Assembly (NCBI GenBank): GCA_002413065.1
Contig: DHWH01000023.1
Location: forward strand, 1-18,217
Length of the DNA: 18,217 nucleotides
From: Patescibacteria group bacterium UBA5187
GTDB lineage: Bacteria; Patescibacteriota; Minisyncoccia; Phycocordibacterales; PALSA-1337
Direction of reading: 5' to 3'
A program made the position numbers and the translations under genes. The notes under the pieces were generated by a model. That model was not told the origin of the DNA and did not search any database. It saw only the letters and a list, made by a program, of their open reading frames with translations. Below, piece by piece: positions 1 through 6,542 of this stretch. The first letter of the stretch is position 1, and each line of letters opens with the position of its first letter.

Positions 1-35
1 AAGCTATTGAATACTAAACGATTGGCCGGAGTAAT

Positions 36-70
36 AAAAATCCCGCCGACTCCGTGAGGGAATTGGCGGG
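36..70 (-). terminator. Rho-independent terminator of the kinase-like gene
   Basis: Read on the minus strand, CCCGCC (70-65) pairs with GGCGGG (47-42). The stem continues inward through a C/A mismatch, with a loop near CTCA, and is followed at once by ATTTTTA. It lies 25 nt past the stop codon of the upstream minus-strand gene, where an intrinsic terminator is expected. Bases 1-35 show nothing else I can name. Confidence 0.85.
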
Positions 71-94
71 GGGCAGCATAAGTCTGCCGGTAAG

Positions 95-967
95 TTACTC
101 GTTCAAGCCGAAGTTGCGGTGAGACGCTTCCGTCGAAGGCTTCTTGAACATAAACGCGTACGTCGGAGCTGGCGGCTTCGTAATAGCCGTTGTCGCAACA
201 TGAGTATGAGCGGAATGAGGTTGAGACAATGAATCTGCGAAGATGCTTCGAACTTCTTGCACGAAAGGTTCTCCCCCGGTTTGGGCCAGAGCATCCATTT
301 TCGAGTCATGCGCCACATCCATGAAGCCAATCGCAGATCTGACGTTTTTAAGCAGATCGGCAAGGTTTCGTGCATATTGTAGAGGCAGAACTTTCGTGCC
401 GAGTTTTTCATCCAGGCTTTTTCGGCCGCTGAAGTGAATCCCCCATGATTTGGCCAAAGCTTCAACGGTCTCGTTTTCGGCCTGACCAATTTTCTTTTGC
501 CGGGCGATAATTCCTCGAGCCATCTGATCTGTTGTGGCGGCGATGTTCATTACCTTCAATTGGCAACGATTTGGCGACGCTTGCCAATGGGTAATTGCGG
601 CCCCGGTTTCGGGAAAGCCGCTAACGATAACGGTATCAGCAGAGATGCACGCATTAATGTAGGCGATTACGCTGTGTACCGAGATGACGGCGTTGAAGAT
701 ACCGCCTTCATTTACACGCGGCAGTTGGTCTTTGATCTGATTGACCAGTCCCAGCTTTGTTTGGCTTGGATTCTCGAGGCACCAAGTGATTGCCGTTTTG
801 ACATCGAAGAATTGGACGACTGGCGGTTCGAAAAGACTCGCCACCAATTTTCCGAGCGTCGCTCTTCCAGAGCCGTTACCCCCTCCAATTCCATAGACTT
901 TAATGTCGTGGACTTTGAGTTTGGTTTCATCCTGCACACTGCAGGGAACAGAAGACTTATTTAGCAT
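95..967 (-). CDS. Divergent adenylate-kinase-like P-loop protein
   Basis: A 290-residue protein resembling adenylate/nucleotide monophosphate kinases. A glycine-rich loop GGNGSGRAT sits at about residues 28-36, where adenylate kinase has GPPGAGKGT. A strand ending in SGFPETG (about 116-122) matches the DGFPRT element, and the following segment with ARQKKIGQAENET resembles the arginine-bearing region after it. Two changes stand out: the Walker A lysine is arginine, and the arginine of GFPRT is glutamate. It may therefore be a weak or inactive kinase, or a nucleotide-binding protein with another role. The C-terminal ~100 residues are not recognisable. I chose the ATG at 967 over an upstream GTG at 1030 because a -10-like TACAAA lies 7 nt before it. 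It is divergent from pilB and ends in its own terminator. Confidence 0.65.
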   Translation of the reverse strand: MLNKSSVPCSVQDETKLKVHDIKVYGIGGGNGSGRATLGKLVASLFEPPVVQFFDVKTAITWCLENPSQTKLGLVNQIKDQLPRVNEGGIFNAVISVHSVIAYINACISADTVIVSGFPETGAAITHWQASPNRCQLKVMNIAATTDQMARGIIARQKKIGQAENETVEALAKSWGIHFSGRKSLDEKLGTKVLPLQYARNLADLLKNVRSAIGFMDVAHDSKMDALAQTGGEPFVQEVRSIFADSLSQPHSAHTHVATTAITKPPAPTYAFMFKKPSTEASHRNFGLNE

Positions 968-974
968 GATTAAT

Positions 975-980
975 TTTGTA
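975..980 (-). promoter_or_regulatory. Candidate -10 box for the kinase-like gene
   Basis: TACAAA on the minus strand ends 7 nt before the ATG at 967, with no Shine-Dalgarno sequence between them. This fits the leaderless arrangement seen at several other genes here. No convincing -35 was found. Confidence 0.35.
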
Positions 981-1078
981 CGTTGTTTGAGGTCGTGATA
1001 GTTTACGCTCAATTTTTTTGAAAAGAGCACTAGTGGAGAACATTACCATACTTTTGAGAAAGCGCAAGGTGTATGGAT

Positions 1079-1133
1079 TTTATCCTTTTTTTATCAAGAT
1101 TTTAACTTTATTTTATCTGGAATTTATCTCGGT
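1079..1133 (+). promoter_or_regulatory. Array of five 11-bp-phased TTTATC hexamers upstream of pilB
   Basis: Five hexamers start at 1079, 1090, 1101, 1112 and 1123: TTTATC, TTTATC, TTTAAC, TTTATC, TTTATC. Each is followed by a 5-bp spacer (CTTTT, AAGAT, TTTAT, TGGAA, TCGGT), so the period is exactly 11 bp, about one helical turn. The array ends just before the extended -10 of pilB, and the fourth hexamer sits near the -35 position. A near copy in the same orientation to its gene lies at 15771-15825. Direct hexamers with 11-bp spacing are typical of OmpR/PhoB-family response-regulator sites; that assignment is inference. Confidence 0.75.
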
Positions 1134-1141
1134 GGTATATT
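1133..1141 (+). promoter_or_regulatory. Extended -10 promoter of the pilus operon
   Basis: TGG followed by TATATT (1136-1141) is an extended -10 element, with its hexamer 8 nt before the ATG at 1150. Transcription would begin at or next to the start codon. There is no good -35; the hexamer array occupies that place, which suggests activator dependence. Confidence 0.55.
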
Positions 1142-1149
1142 CTTGTGTC

Positions 1150-2262
1150 ATGACAACGAATATCCACGCATTAAGAGCCGCATCCACCGCCGTCGAAGCC
1201 ATAGATGCCATTTTGGACTATGGCGTACGGATGCGCGCTTCGGATATCCACTGTGATCCGCGCGAGAAGGATATCGTCATACGTCTGCGGGTCGATGGAC
1301 AGATCAGTGAGGTCGGCATGTTGCCGAAGAAACTTCTTGAGGAGATGATCGCCCGTCTCAAGATACTTTCCGGTACGCGGACTGACCTGCACGCCGTGCC
1401 GCAGGATGGCCGCTGGAAAAATACGATTGCCGGTGCGGACTATAATATACGCATTTCATTTATGCCTACATATCATGGCGAAAATGCCGTCATGCGGCTT
1501 TTGCCGACGAAAAATACGCAGGATCTTTCTTTTGCGAAACTCGGTTTTACACCCGACCATGTTCGGTCTATCGATAATGCTCTCAAGAAAACTCACGGAC
1601 TTATTTTAGTGACCGGACCTACCGGTTCAGGCAAAACTACCACTTTGCATACGTGTTTGCATCAGAAAGCCCAAGAGCCTCTTTCGCTCATTACTTTGGA
1701 AGATCCTGTCGAGTATGAAATAAGTGGAGTGCGTCAGGTTCATATTCAGCATACTCATGGAGTCACATTCGCTTCTGGATTACGTGCCGCTTTGCGTCAG
1801 GATCCTGATGTCATCATGGTGGGAGAAATTCGTGATAGTGAAACAGCTCGCGTAGCCATTCATACTGCTTTGACGGGACATCTTGTCTTGTCTACATTGC
1901 ATACCAATTCAGCGCTTGAAGCTATTCCGCGCCTGATTGATATGGGAGTCGATCATTATTTGCTGGCTTCAACCTTGAGGCTTGTCGTAGCCCAGCGTCT
2001 TGTTCGCTCCATGTGCCACGAATGTTGTGCCGAAGGTTGCGCGCAATGCAAATATTCTGGATATGTTGGCCGTTCCGTTATTGCAGAAGCATATGAGATA
2101 GATCCGGGAATGATCGATCTCATTGCTACCAAACAGCCTGTTTCTGCATATATAGAATATGCCCGCTCGCAGGGATTTCGCGCTATTTCGGAAGATGGAA
2201 TGGAAAAAGTCGAATGGGGAATTACGACCAAAGAGGAAGTGATCAGGGTTTTGTATACATGA
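1150..2262 (+). CDS. pilB: Type IV pilus assembly ATPase, PilB/GspE family (short form)
   Basis: A 370-residue secretion ATPase that should power pilus assembly at the cytoplasmic face of the membrane. In order it shows ASDIH (30-34), Walker A GPTGSGKTT (156-164), the Asp box LEDPVE (about 183-188), Walker B DPDVIMVGEIRD (218-229), the His box TGHLVLSTLHTN (242-253), and a compressed cysteine cluster CHECCAEGCAQC (289-300). The zinc-type cysteines and the DPDVIMVGEIRD box fit PilB/GspE better than PilT. The usual N-terminal MshEN/T2SSE_N domain is absent, so the protein is PilT-sized. I chose the ATG at 1150 because upstream in-frame codons run through the hexamer array and the promoter. pilC follows after 13 nt. 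No pilT or pilD is visible in the window. Confidence 0.9.
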   Translation: MTTNIHALRAASTAVEAIDAILDYGVRMRASDIHCDPREKDIVIRLRVDGQISEVGMLPKKLLEEMIARLKILSGTRTDLHAVPQDGRWKNTIAGADYNIRISFMPTYHGENAVMRLLPTKNTQDLSFAKLGFTPDHVRSIDNALKKTHGLILVTGPTGSGKTTTLHTCLHQKAQEPLSLITLEDPVEYEISGVRQVHIQHTHGVTFASGLRAALRQDPDVIMVGEIRDSETARVAIHTALTGHLVLSTLHTNSALEAIPRLIDMGVDHYLLASTLRLVVAQRLVRSMCHECCAEGCAQCKYSGYVGRSVIAEAYEIDPGMIDLIATKQPVSAYIEYARSQGFRAISEDGMEKVEWGITTKEEVIRVLYT

Positions 2263-2275
2263 GTAATGTATCCAT

Positions 2276-3364
2276 ATGAATTTTCAATCATTAAAAATAA
2301 AAATACCAATAAAAAGAAAATGGAAACGCCGCGAGGTGATCTTGCTTTTGGAACGTTTGGAATTATATGTCTCATCAGGACTGACCATCAACAAAGCCCT
2401 GGCAATTTCGGCGCAGGGAATAAGCGTCTCTTCCCGGAAGTCGTGGCAAAAAAATTCTATTGAGCAGGTCATAGTACGAGTGGAATCCGGCGGCCTGCTC
2501 GCGCAAGGACTTGTGCAGTTCATGCATATCTCAAAAACAACGGCCGGTCTTATTGAACATGGGGAATCTTCGGGCGGTCTTGTCCGCGCCTTATCTTCTG
2601 CGAGGATACTTCTAGAAAAGGATGATGAGCTGTTGAGGAAATGTACGTCTGCCATGGCGTATCCTTTCATAATCGGATTATTCGCATGTGTTCTGACTAT
2701 AGGTTTGATCCGTGGAGTAATGCCTCAGATCATTCCTATGTTGAAAAGTCTGCACGTTGAACTTCCGCTGTTAACTCGTATTGTCATGTATATTTCTGAA
2801 GTTTTAACTTCGCATGGTTTGTATATCGGTTTCGGGATTATTTTTCTGTGCGCGGGTTTACGGATATGTTACACAAAAATCCCGGCAGTGAAAAAATTTT
2901 GCCATTCGGTCTGCATTCGAATCCCTCTTATCGGCGGACTCGTTCAGGATTATGCACTTACTGTTTTTCTCCAGTCATGCGGATCGCTCGTCGAAGCAGG
3001 ATTACCTGTTTCCCATGCGTATACGCATACGCTCGATACGGTCCCGCTCATACCGCTTCGTGACGCGCTGAAGCAACATGAACATGATTTGAGTCGAGGT
3101 GTTTCTTTGGGAATCGTTTTATCTCAAAAAAGAATTCCTGCATACGTCAGCTCGCTTGTGCATGCAGGAGAATCCTCAGGAACTCTCGGCAGTTCCATAC
3201 TTCGTGCGGCCAGTATCCTCGACCGAGACATTGACCATATGCTCAAAAAGGTAACTTCGTTGATCGAGCCTATGATGATGGCGGGCATGGGTTGTGTCGT
3301 AGGTGCGATAGCATTATCAATCATGATGCCGATCTATGATATTTCGAAAGTCCTGCAAAAATAA
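2276..3364 (+). CDS. pilC: Type IV pilus inner-membrane platform protein PilC/GspF
   Basis: A 362-residue polytopic protein that should form the membrane platform on which the ATPase acts. Two T2SSF repeats are visible, at about 25-150 and 222-352. Each carries the family signature GESSG (96-100 and 298-302). Membrane segments lie near 131-150, 181-198 and 330-352. The N-terminus is basic (KRKWKRR at 13-19), fitting a cytoplasmic end. It lies 13 nt after pilB and its last 29 nt overlap the next gene in another frame, so the genes are probably co-transcribed and translationally coupled. No Shine-Dalgarno sequence precedes the ATG; a TAATGT stands 6 nt upstream, but a separate promoter is doubtful. 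Confidence 0.9.
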   Translation: MNFQSLKIKIPIKRKWKRREVILLLERLELYVSSGLTINKALAISAQGISVSSRKSWQKNSIEQVIVRVESGGLLAQGLVQFMHISKTTAGLIEHGESSGGLVRALSSARILLEKDDELLRKCTSAMAYPFIIGLFACVLTIGLIRGVMPQIIPMLKSLHVELPLLTRIVMYISEVLTSHGLYIGFGIIFLCAGLRICYTKIPAVKKFCHSVCIRIPLIGGLVQDYALTVFLQSCGSLVEAGLPVSHAYTHTLDTVPLIPLRDALKQHEHDLSRGVSLGIVLSQKRIPAYVSSLVHAGESSGTLGSSILRAASILDRDIDHMLKKVTSLIEPMMMAGMGCVVGAIALSIMMPIYDISKVLQK

Positions 3365-4769
3365 AGACGAATCCCGCGGAATTATTCTTATTGATATTCT
3401 GCTGGCGCTGACGCTAGGCGCATTTTTTATTATCACTATCACGGTATCTTCCATTGATTCTCAGCGATTATTCGAAAGAGCGCAAAAGCAGAATGACATA
3501 CTGGATGCATATGAGGCACACGTAAGCGATTTTGGTTTATTGGCACCATATGAATCTGTACATCTGAAAGATATGGGCGATGCATACGGAAGTTGGTATG
3601 GGAATGATCGTGTTATGAATCGCATTACGGTAGCTTCGTCGTCAATGACTTTTGTATCTACCCGCAAGCGCCTTTTTGGAAATTTGAGTGATTTTGCGGG
3701 CATGCCGTTGTGCTCGGTAGATCTTTTGCCACCGCTCAAGTCTATTTCGATCACTTCTATTGTATTACCATTTCCGGTGCCATTGCCGCTGACCAGCCTT
3801 GAGGTGCGTAATGGAATTGCATATATCTCGGCAGATTCATCGACAGCTTCTGACCCGGATCTTATTATTGCTGATATTAGTAATCCTGCTCATGCTGCGG
3901 TTCTTTCTTCATTGAATACCGGTCCGGGCATCGCCAAGATTGCTTTGGCCGGCAAAAGAATATATGCCGCAGCCGCCAGTACGGCCGGACAGCTTCACGT
4001 GATCCGCTTGGACGGGCTCACTAGCCCTGTTTTGGAAAAGAAGTATCAATTGCCGCTGCCGTATGCAACTGCTACGCCTCCCGTTGCGAGTACGATTTTT
4101 TACAACAATGGTCGCGCATATTTGGGAACAGATAAATGGGACGGAGCTGAATTCAATATCATCAATGTTTCAAATCCAAGCGCTCCGGCGAGGATTGGCA
4201 GCATGGAAATCGGCAGTAAAGTGAATGATATTTTTGTCCGTGATGGTACGGCATATGTTGCGTCATCAGATCAAAACCAATTACGCGTGGTTGATGTGCG
4301 CGATCCCGTACATCCGGTTCTTGTAAGTTCATTCAGCCCCTCCGGTTGGGCGCGCCAGGAAGGGAAGACCATTTCTGTTTTTGAAGACAGAGTGATGTTC
4401 GGCAGAACGGCGGGCGGATTCAATCTTGTTCAAGACCATGAACTTTTCAGCTGGGCGACAACGTCTTCGACGACGCTGTTGACCTTACTGTCATCAGCAC
4501 AGTCGATCCCATCGAGTCCGGCATCGGTCGATATTCCCGGAGGCGTATATGGCATTCTTCGCGACCGTTCGCACATATATCTTGCCACGCGTCAGCTCAA
4601 TAAAGAGTTGCAGATTTTTGATATTCCGCTGAACGGAACGGGTCTTTCAAGTACAACTATGGTCGTGTATCCATTATCCACATCACCGCAATCCATAACG
4701 TGCGATGGAAATAAAATATATGTTCTTAGCCATACAGCGCCTGTAATCTATGAGATCTCTCAAAAATAA
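3336..4769 (+). CDS. Pilin-like stalk fused to an LVIVD-type beta-propeller
   Basis: A 477-residue protein. Residues 14-37 form a prepilin-like leader and membrane helix: after SRG comes IILIDILLALTLGAFF, which puts aspartate where pilins carry the Glu+5. A linker to about residue 150 follows. The rest is made of about seven repeats near 152-190, 199-235, 250-290, 294-333, 344-370, 402-430 and 450-475. The clearest match LVIVD repeats, for example IIADISNPAHAAVL, FNIINVSNPSAPARIG and LRVVDVRDPVHPVLV. Seven repeats suggest one seven-bladed propeller. By position it is probably a minor pilin or tip protein displaying an extracellular binding domain; the ligand is unknown. Both ends overlap neighbours, by 29 nt with pilC and 20 nt with the mini-prepilin. 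No other in-frame start exists before the membrane helix. Confidence 0.75.
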   Translation: MIFRKSCKNKDESRGIILIDILLALTLGAFFIITITVSSIDSQRLFERAQKQNDILDAYEAHVSDFGLLAPYESVHLKDMGDAYGSWYGNDRVMNRITVASSSMTFVSTRKRLFGNLSDFAGMPLCSVDLLPPLKSISITSIVLPFPVPLPLTSLEVRNGIAYISADSSTASDPDLIIADISNPAHAAVLSSLNTGPGIAKIALAGKRIYAAAASTAGQLHVIRLDGLTSPVLEKKYQLPLPYATATPPVASTIFYNNGRAYLGTDKWDGAEFNIINVSNPSAPARIGSMEIGSKVNDIFVRDGTAYVASSDQNQLRVVDVRDPVHPVLVSSFSPSGWARQEGKTISVFEDRVMFGRTAGGFNLVQDHELFSWATTSSTTLLTLLSSAQSIPSSPASVDIPGGVYGILRDRSHIYLATRQLNKELQIFDIPLNGTGLSSTTMVVYPLSTSPQSITCDGNKIYVLSHTAPVIYEISQK

Positions 4770-4923
4770 AATCCAATATACCAGCACAGGCATGACTCTT
4801 ATTGAGGTGATCATATACACAGTGCTGCTTTCCGTATTAATGACGGGGTTTATTCAGTATTCGTATAGCGTTCACGTGCAGAACATCCAACTAATTCATT
4901 CCATTGAAGATGCTGAAAATTAA
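4750..4923 (+). CDS. Mini type IV prepilin, 57 residues
   Basis: Translating from the ATG at 4750 gives 57 residues ending at TAA 4921-4923. It has a canonical class III prepilin signal: a short basic leader (KNK), then STG before MTLIEVII. Cleavage after Gly14 would give a mature protein starting with methionine and carrying Glu+5, then a hydrophobic helix to about residue 36. The mature protein would have only about 43 residues, with no room for a globular pilin head. It overlaps the previous gene by 20 nt and the next by 14 nt. It could be a helix-only minor pilin, a pseudopilin that works with a separate subunit, or a remnant of a truncated pilin. The exact signal and tight overlaps favour a real gene. 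Confidence 0.75.
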   Translation: MRSLKNKIQYTSTGMTLIEVIIYTVLLSVLMTGFIQYSYSVHVQNIQLIHSIEDAEN

Positions 4924-5287
4924 ACTTCAGAGAGTCTGCGATACGTGCATGCCGGCGGGAAGCGGATTTATCAGTCTGATCGCTGTTATCCTACTGGCTA
5001 CTGGCACGTTGGCATTTTCCGTCGTAACCATTTCGGCCGCGGCATCTTATTCGGACAGCGTAATGCGGCACGAATTGAGATTGCAGGCAGGACTCAATCT
5101 ATCCGGCTGTCTCGATACTGCAGAACTTATGATTGCCAAAGATTATTTCTTGAATGGGAACATGTCGCTATCAGAATTTGCCTGCGTTGCAGGTGTTTCC
5201 AATAATTTCAATGGAAATATATTGATCAATGCTACGGCGACTCTGTCGGGTGTCAGTGCAAGGGGAAGTGTGCGTATGGAGCTGTGA
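4910..5287 (+). CDS. PilX-like minor pilin
   Basis: A 125-residue protein with a basic N-terminus and one hydrophobic helix after GSG (FISLIAVILLATGTLAFSVV), resembling PilX_N/GspK-type minor pilins. The +5 position is not glutamate, as is common in GspK-like subunits. The soluble part is short and holds two cysteines (in SGCLD and FACVAG) that could form a disulfide. I prefer the ATG at 4910 to a TTG two codons upstream. The start lies inside the mini-prepilin gene, so coupling is likely. It is the last gene of the pilus operon; its stop is separated by one base from the stop of the convergent trxB-like gene. The family call is moderate. Confidence 0.65.
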   Translation: MLKIKLQRVCDTCMPAGSGFISLIAVILLATGTLAFSVVTISAAASYSDSVMRHELRLQAGLNLSGCLDTAELMIAKDYFLNGNMSLSEFACVAGVSNNFNGNILINATATLSGVSARGSVRMEL

Positions 5288-5288
5288 T

Positions 5289-6248
5289 TTACTGCGTATG
5301 AATATAGATATAAATATCCTCAATCGCCTTTACCGCATCGCCCGCGGCAATATTGTTTTGGTGATAGAGGCCGTCGGTACAATCGCCCGCGGCCCAGATG
5401 CCATCGGTTGAAGTGCGCTGATTCATGGGATTTACAACGACACGACCAAACTGGTCGAGCTTGATAACGTCTTTTGCGTAACCCGTACTTGCTATAGAGC
5501 CGATCTCGACGAAAATCCCGGTGACCGGGATTACAATCTCGCTGACAGGGATTTCGCTGTCTGTGCCGCTTTGCGAATCGCTATAAACAATGGAAGTTAC
5601 AAACTGGGCACCCCGCACTTCTTTGGGAACCGCGTATTTGATAATTTTTACTTTAGGATTTTTGGAGACGGCCTCGACGGTACCAGGATCAGCTTTGAAT
5701 TCGCCGCTGCGGTTCAGGATGGTGACACTTTTGCAATATGCCATGAGCTGGGCGGCACTTTCAAAACCAGCATTACCTCCACCGATGACGGCAACATCCT
5801 GGTCTGAGTAAAGTGGCCCATCGCAGGTGGCGCAGTAGGTCAGTCCCTTATTCTCATACGTATCCGCGCCTGGAATCGTAAGTTTGCGTCGGATGCTTCC
5901 GGTGGTGATGAGGACAGTTTTGGCTGTATAAGAACCTTTGTCGGTAGTAATAGTAAAAACGCTGTTTTTTGAATCAGAATTGGAATTTGTAATTTCCTTA
6001 CAGTATTCACCTTCCTTGAAATCAATAATGCCATCCGCATACGCTTTTGCATGTACTTCAAGATTTTTGGACAGTTCAAGGCCGGAAATTGCCACGGTAC
6101 CGACCCAATTCTCGATCTTTTCGGAAACATAACTCTGGCCAAGCCAGTCTTTTGTAATCATGACTGTGCGCAATCGTTTGCGTGCCGCATAGACAGCCGC
6201 TGCTGCACCGGCTGGTCCGCCGCCGATAATTGCGAGATCGTAAGTCAT
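5289..6248 (-). CDS. trxB: Thioredoxin-reductase/AhpF-like FAD disulfide oxidoreductase
   Basis: A 319-residue low-molecular-weight flavoprotein disulfide reductase. It has an FAD loop GGGPAG (9-14), the redox pair CATC (139-142) within GLTYCATCDGPLY, a dinucleotide loop GGGNAG (156-161) and the closing FAD motif GDCTDG (288-293). It should pass electrons from NAD(P)H to thioredoxin or a peroxiredoxin in the cytoplasm. The HRR-type NADPH phosphate motif of classical TrxB is missing: after VTILN the sequence reads RSGEFKAD, closer to the KAD of AhpF. Cofactor preference is therefore open. The N-terminal thioredoxin-like domain of AhpF is absent. No thioredoxin gene lies nearby. It has its own promoter, and its 3' end abuts the convergent pilus operon. 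Confidence 0.85.
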   Translation of the reverse strand: MTYDLAIIGGGPAGAAAAVYAARKRLRTVMITKDWLGQSYVSEKIENWVGTVAISGLELSKNLEVHAKAYADGIIDFKEGEYCKEITNSNSDSKNSVFTITTDKGSYTAKTVLITTGSIRRKLTIPGADTYENKGLTYCATCDGPLYSDQDVAVIGGGNAGFESAAQLMAYCKSVTILNRSGEFKADPGTVEAVSKNPKVKIIKYAVPKEVRGAQFVTSIVYSDSQSGTDSEIPVSEIVIPVTGIFVEIGSIASTGYAKDVIKLDQFGRVVVNPMNQRTSTDGIWAAGDCTDGLYHQNNIAAGDAVKAIEDIYIYIHTQ

Positions 6249-6257
6249 AAGAAAGCT

Positions 6258-6266
6258 ATTTTAGCA
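6258..6266 (-). promoter_or_regulatory. Extended -10 promoter of trxB
   Basis: On the minus strand TGC precedes TAAAAT (6263-6258), 9 nt before the ATG at 6248. A weak TTGTAG lies 16 nt upstream. No Shine-Dalgarno sequence is present, so a nearly leaderless mRNA is predicted. Confidence 0.5.
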
Positions 6267-6283
6267 TACTTAAAGGACTCTAC

Positions 6284-6310
6284 AATAAAAATAGGTCTCA
6301 TGAAGAGACC
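6284..6310 (-). terminator. Terminator of the rpsU-ybeY-ftsA-ftsZ operon
   Basis: On the minus strand GGTCTC (6310-6305) and GAGACC (6299-6294) form a perfect 6-bp stem with a 5-nt loop, followed by TATTTTTATT. The stop codon of the last small gene (6300-6298) lies inside the hairpin. Confidence 0.8.
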
Positions 6311-6513
6311 GCTTGAGGTTGAGTGCATTCAATTAGTTTGAAAAACGGCCTGGGGTAAAAAAGCGCGAAAAATCCGCATCCGTCGCATAATTCTCGGGGA
6401 ATTGTTTTTATAGGTTCATTATTGAGGCCGGAGATCATGTCTCGGCCCACAACGAAACCCATACATTCGCCTATAGGTTTATTGCAGACGAAACAACTTC
6501 TTTTTATGTTCAT
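6298..6513 (-). CDS. Small zinc-knuckle protein downstream of ftsZ
   Basis: A 71-residue protein with two CxxC knuckles, CFVC (7-10) and CDGC (43-46), and single cysteines at 17 and 63. It probably binds one zinc ion. I do not recognise the family and propose no function. The frame stays open upstream into ftsZ, but the ATG at 6513, 29 nt after the ftsZ stop, places the first knuckle near the N-terminus and avoids a 46-nt overlap. It is the last gene of the operon, and its stop lies inside the terminator hairpin, which argues that this is a real gene end. A role in division or translation can only be guessed from position. Confidence 0.6.
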   Translation of the reverse strand: MNIKRSCFVCNKPIGECMGFVVGRDMISGLNNEPIKTIPRELCDGCGFFALFYPRPFFKLIECTQPQAVSS

Positions 6514-6542
6514 GCTCAGCAGACTATAGCAGGTCGGTCTTG

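Noticed and set aside
968..1030. GTG start 21 codons upstream of the kinase-like gene
   Set aside because: GTG without a Shine-Dalgarno sequence; the ATG at 967 has a -10-like box at the usual distance.
1079..1133. Reading the phased repeats as a CRISPR array or replication iterons
   Set aside because: The units are too short for CRISPR. Iterons are not excluded, but two separate five-unit copies each just before a start codon fit promoters better, and no dnaA or DnaA-box cluster is seen.
1018..1149. Upstream extension of pilB by 44 codons
   Set aside because: The extension is translated from the hexamer array and promoter. The similar peptide encoded upstream of the PemK/MazF-like gene reflects the DNA repeat, not protein conservation.
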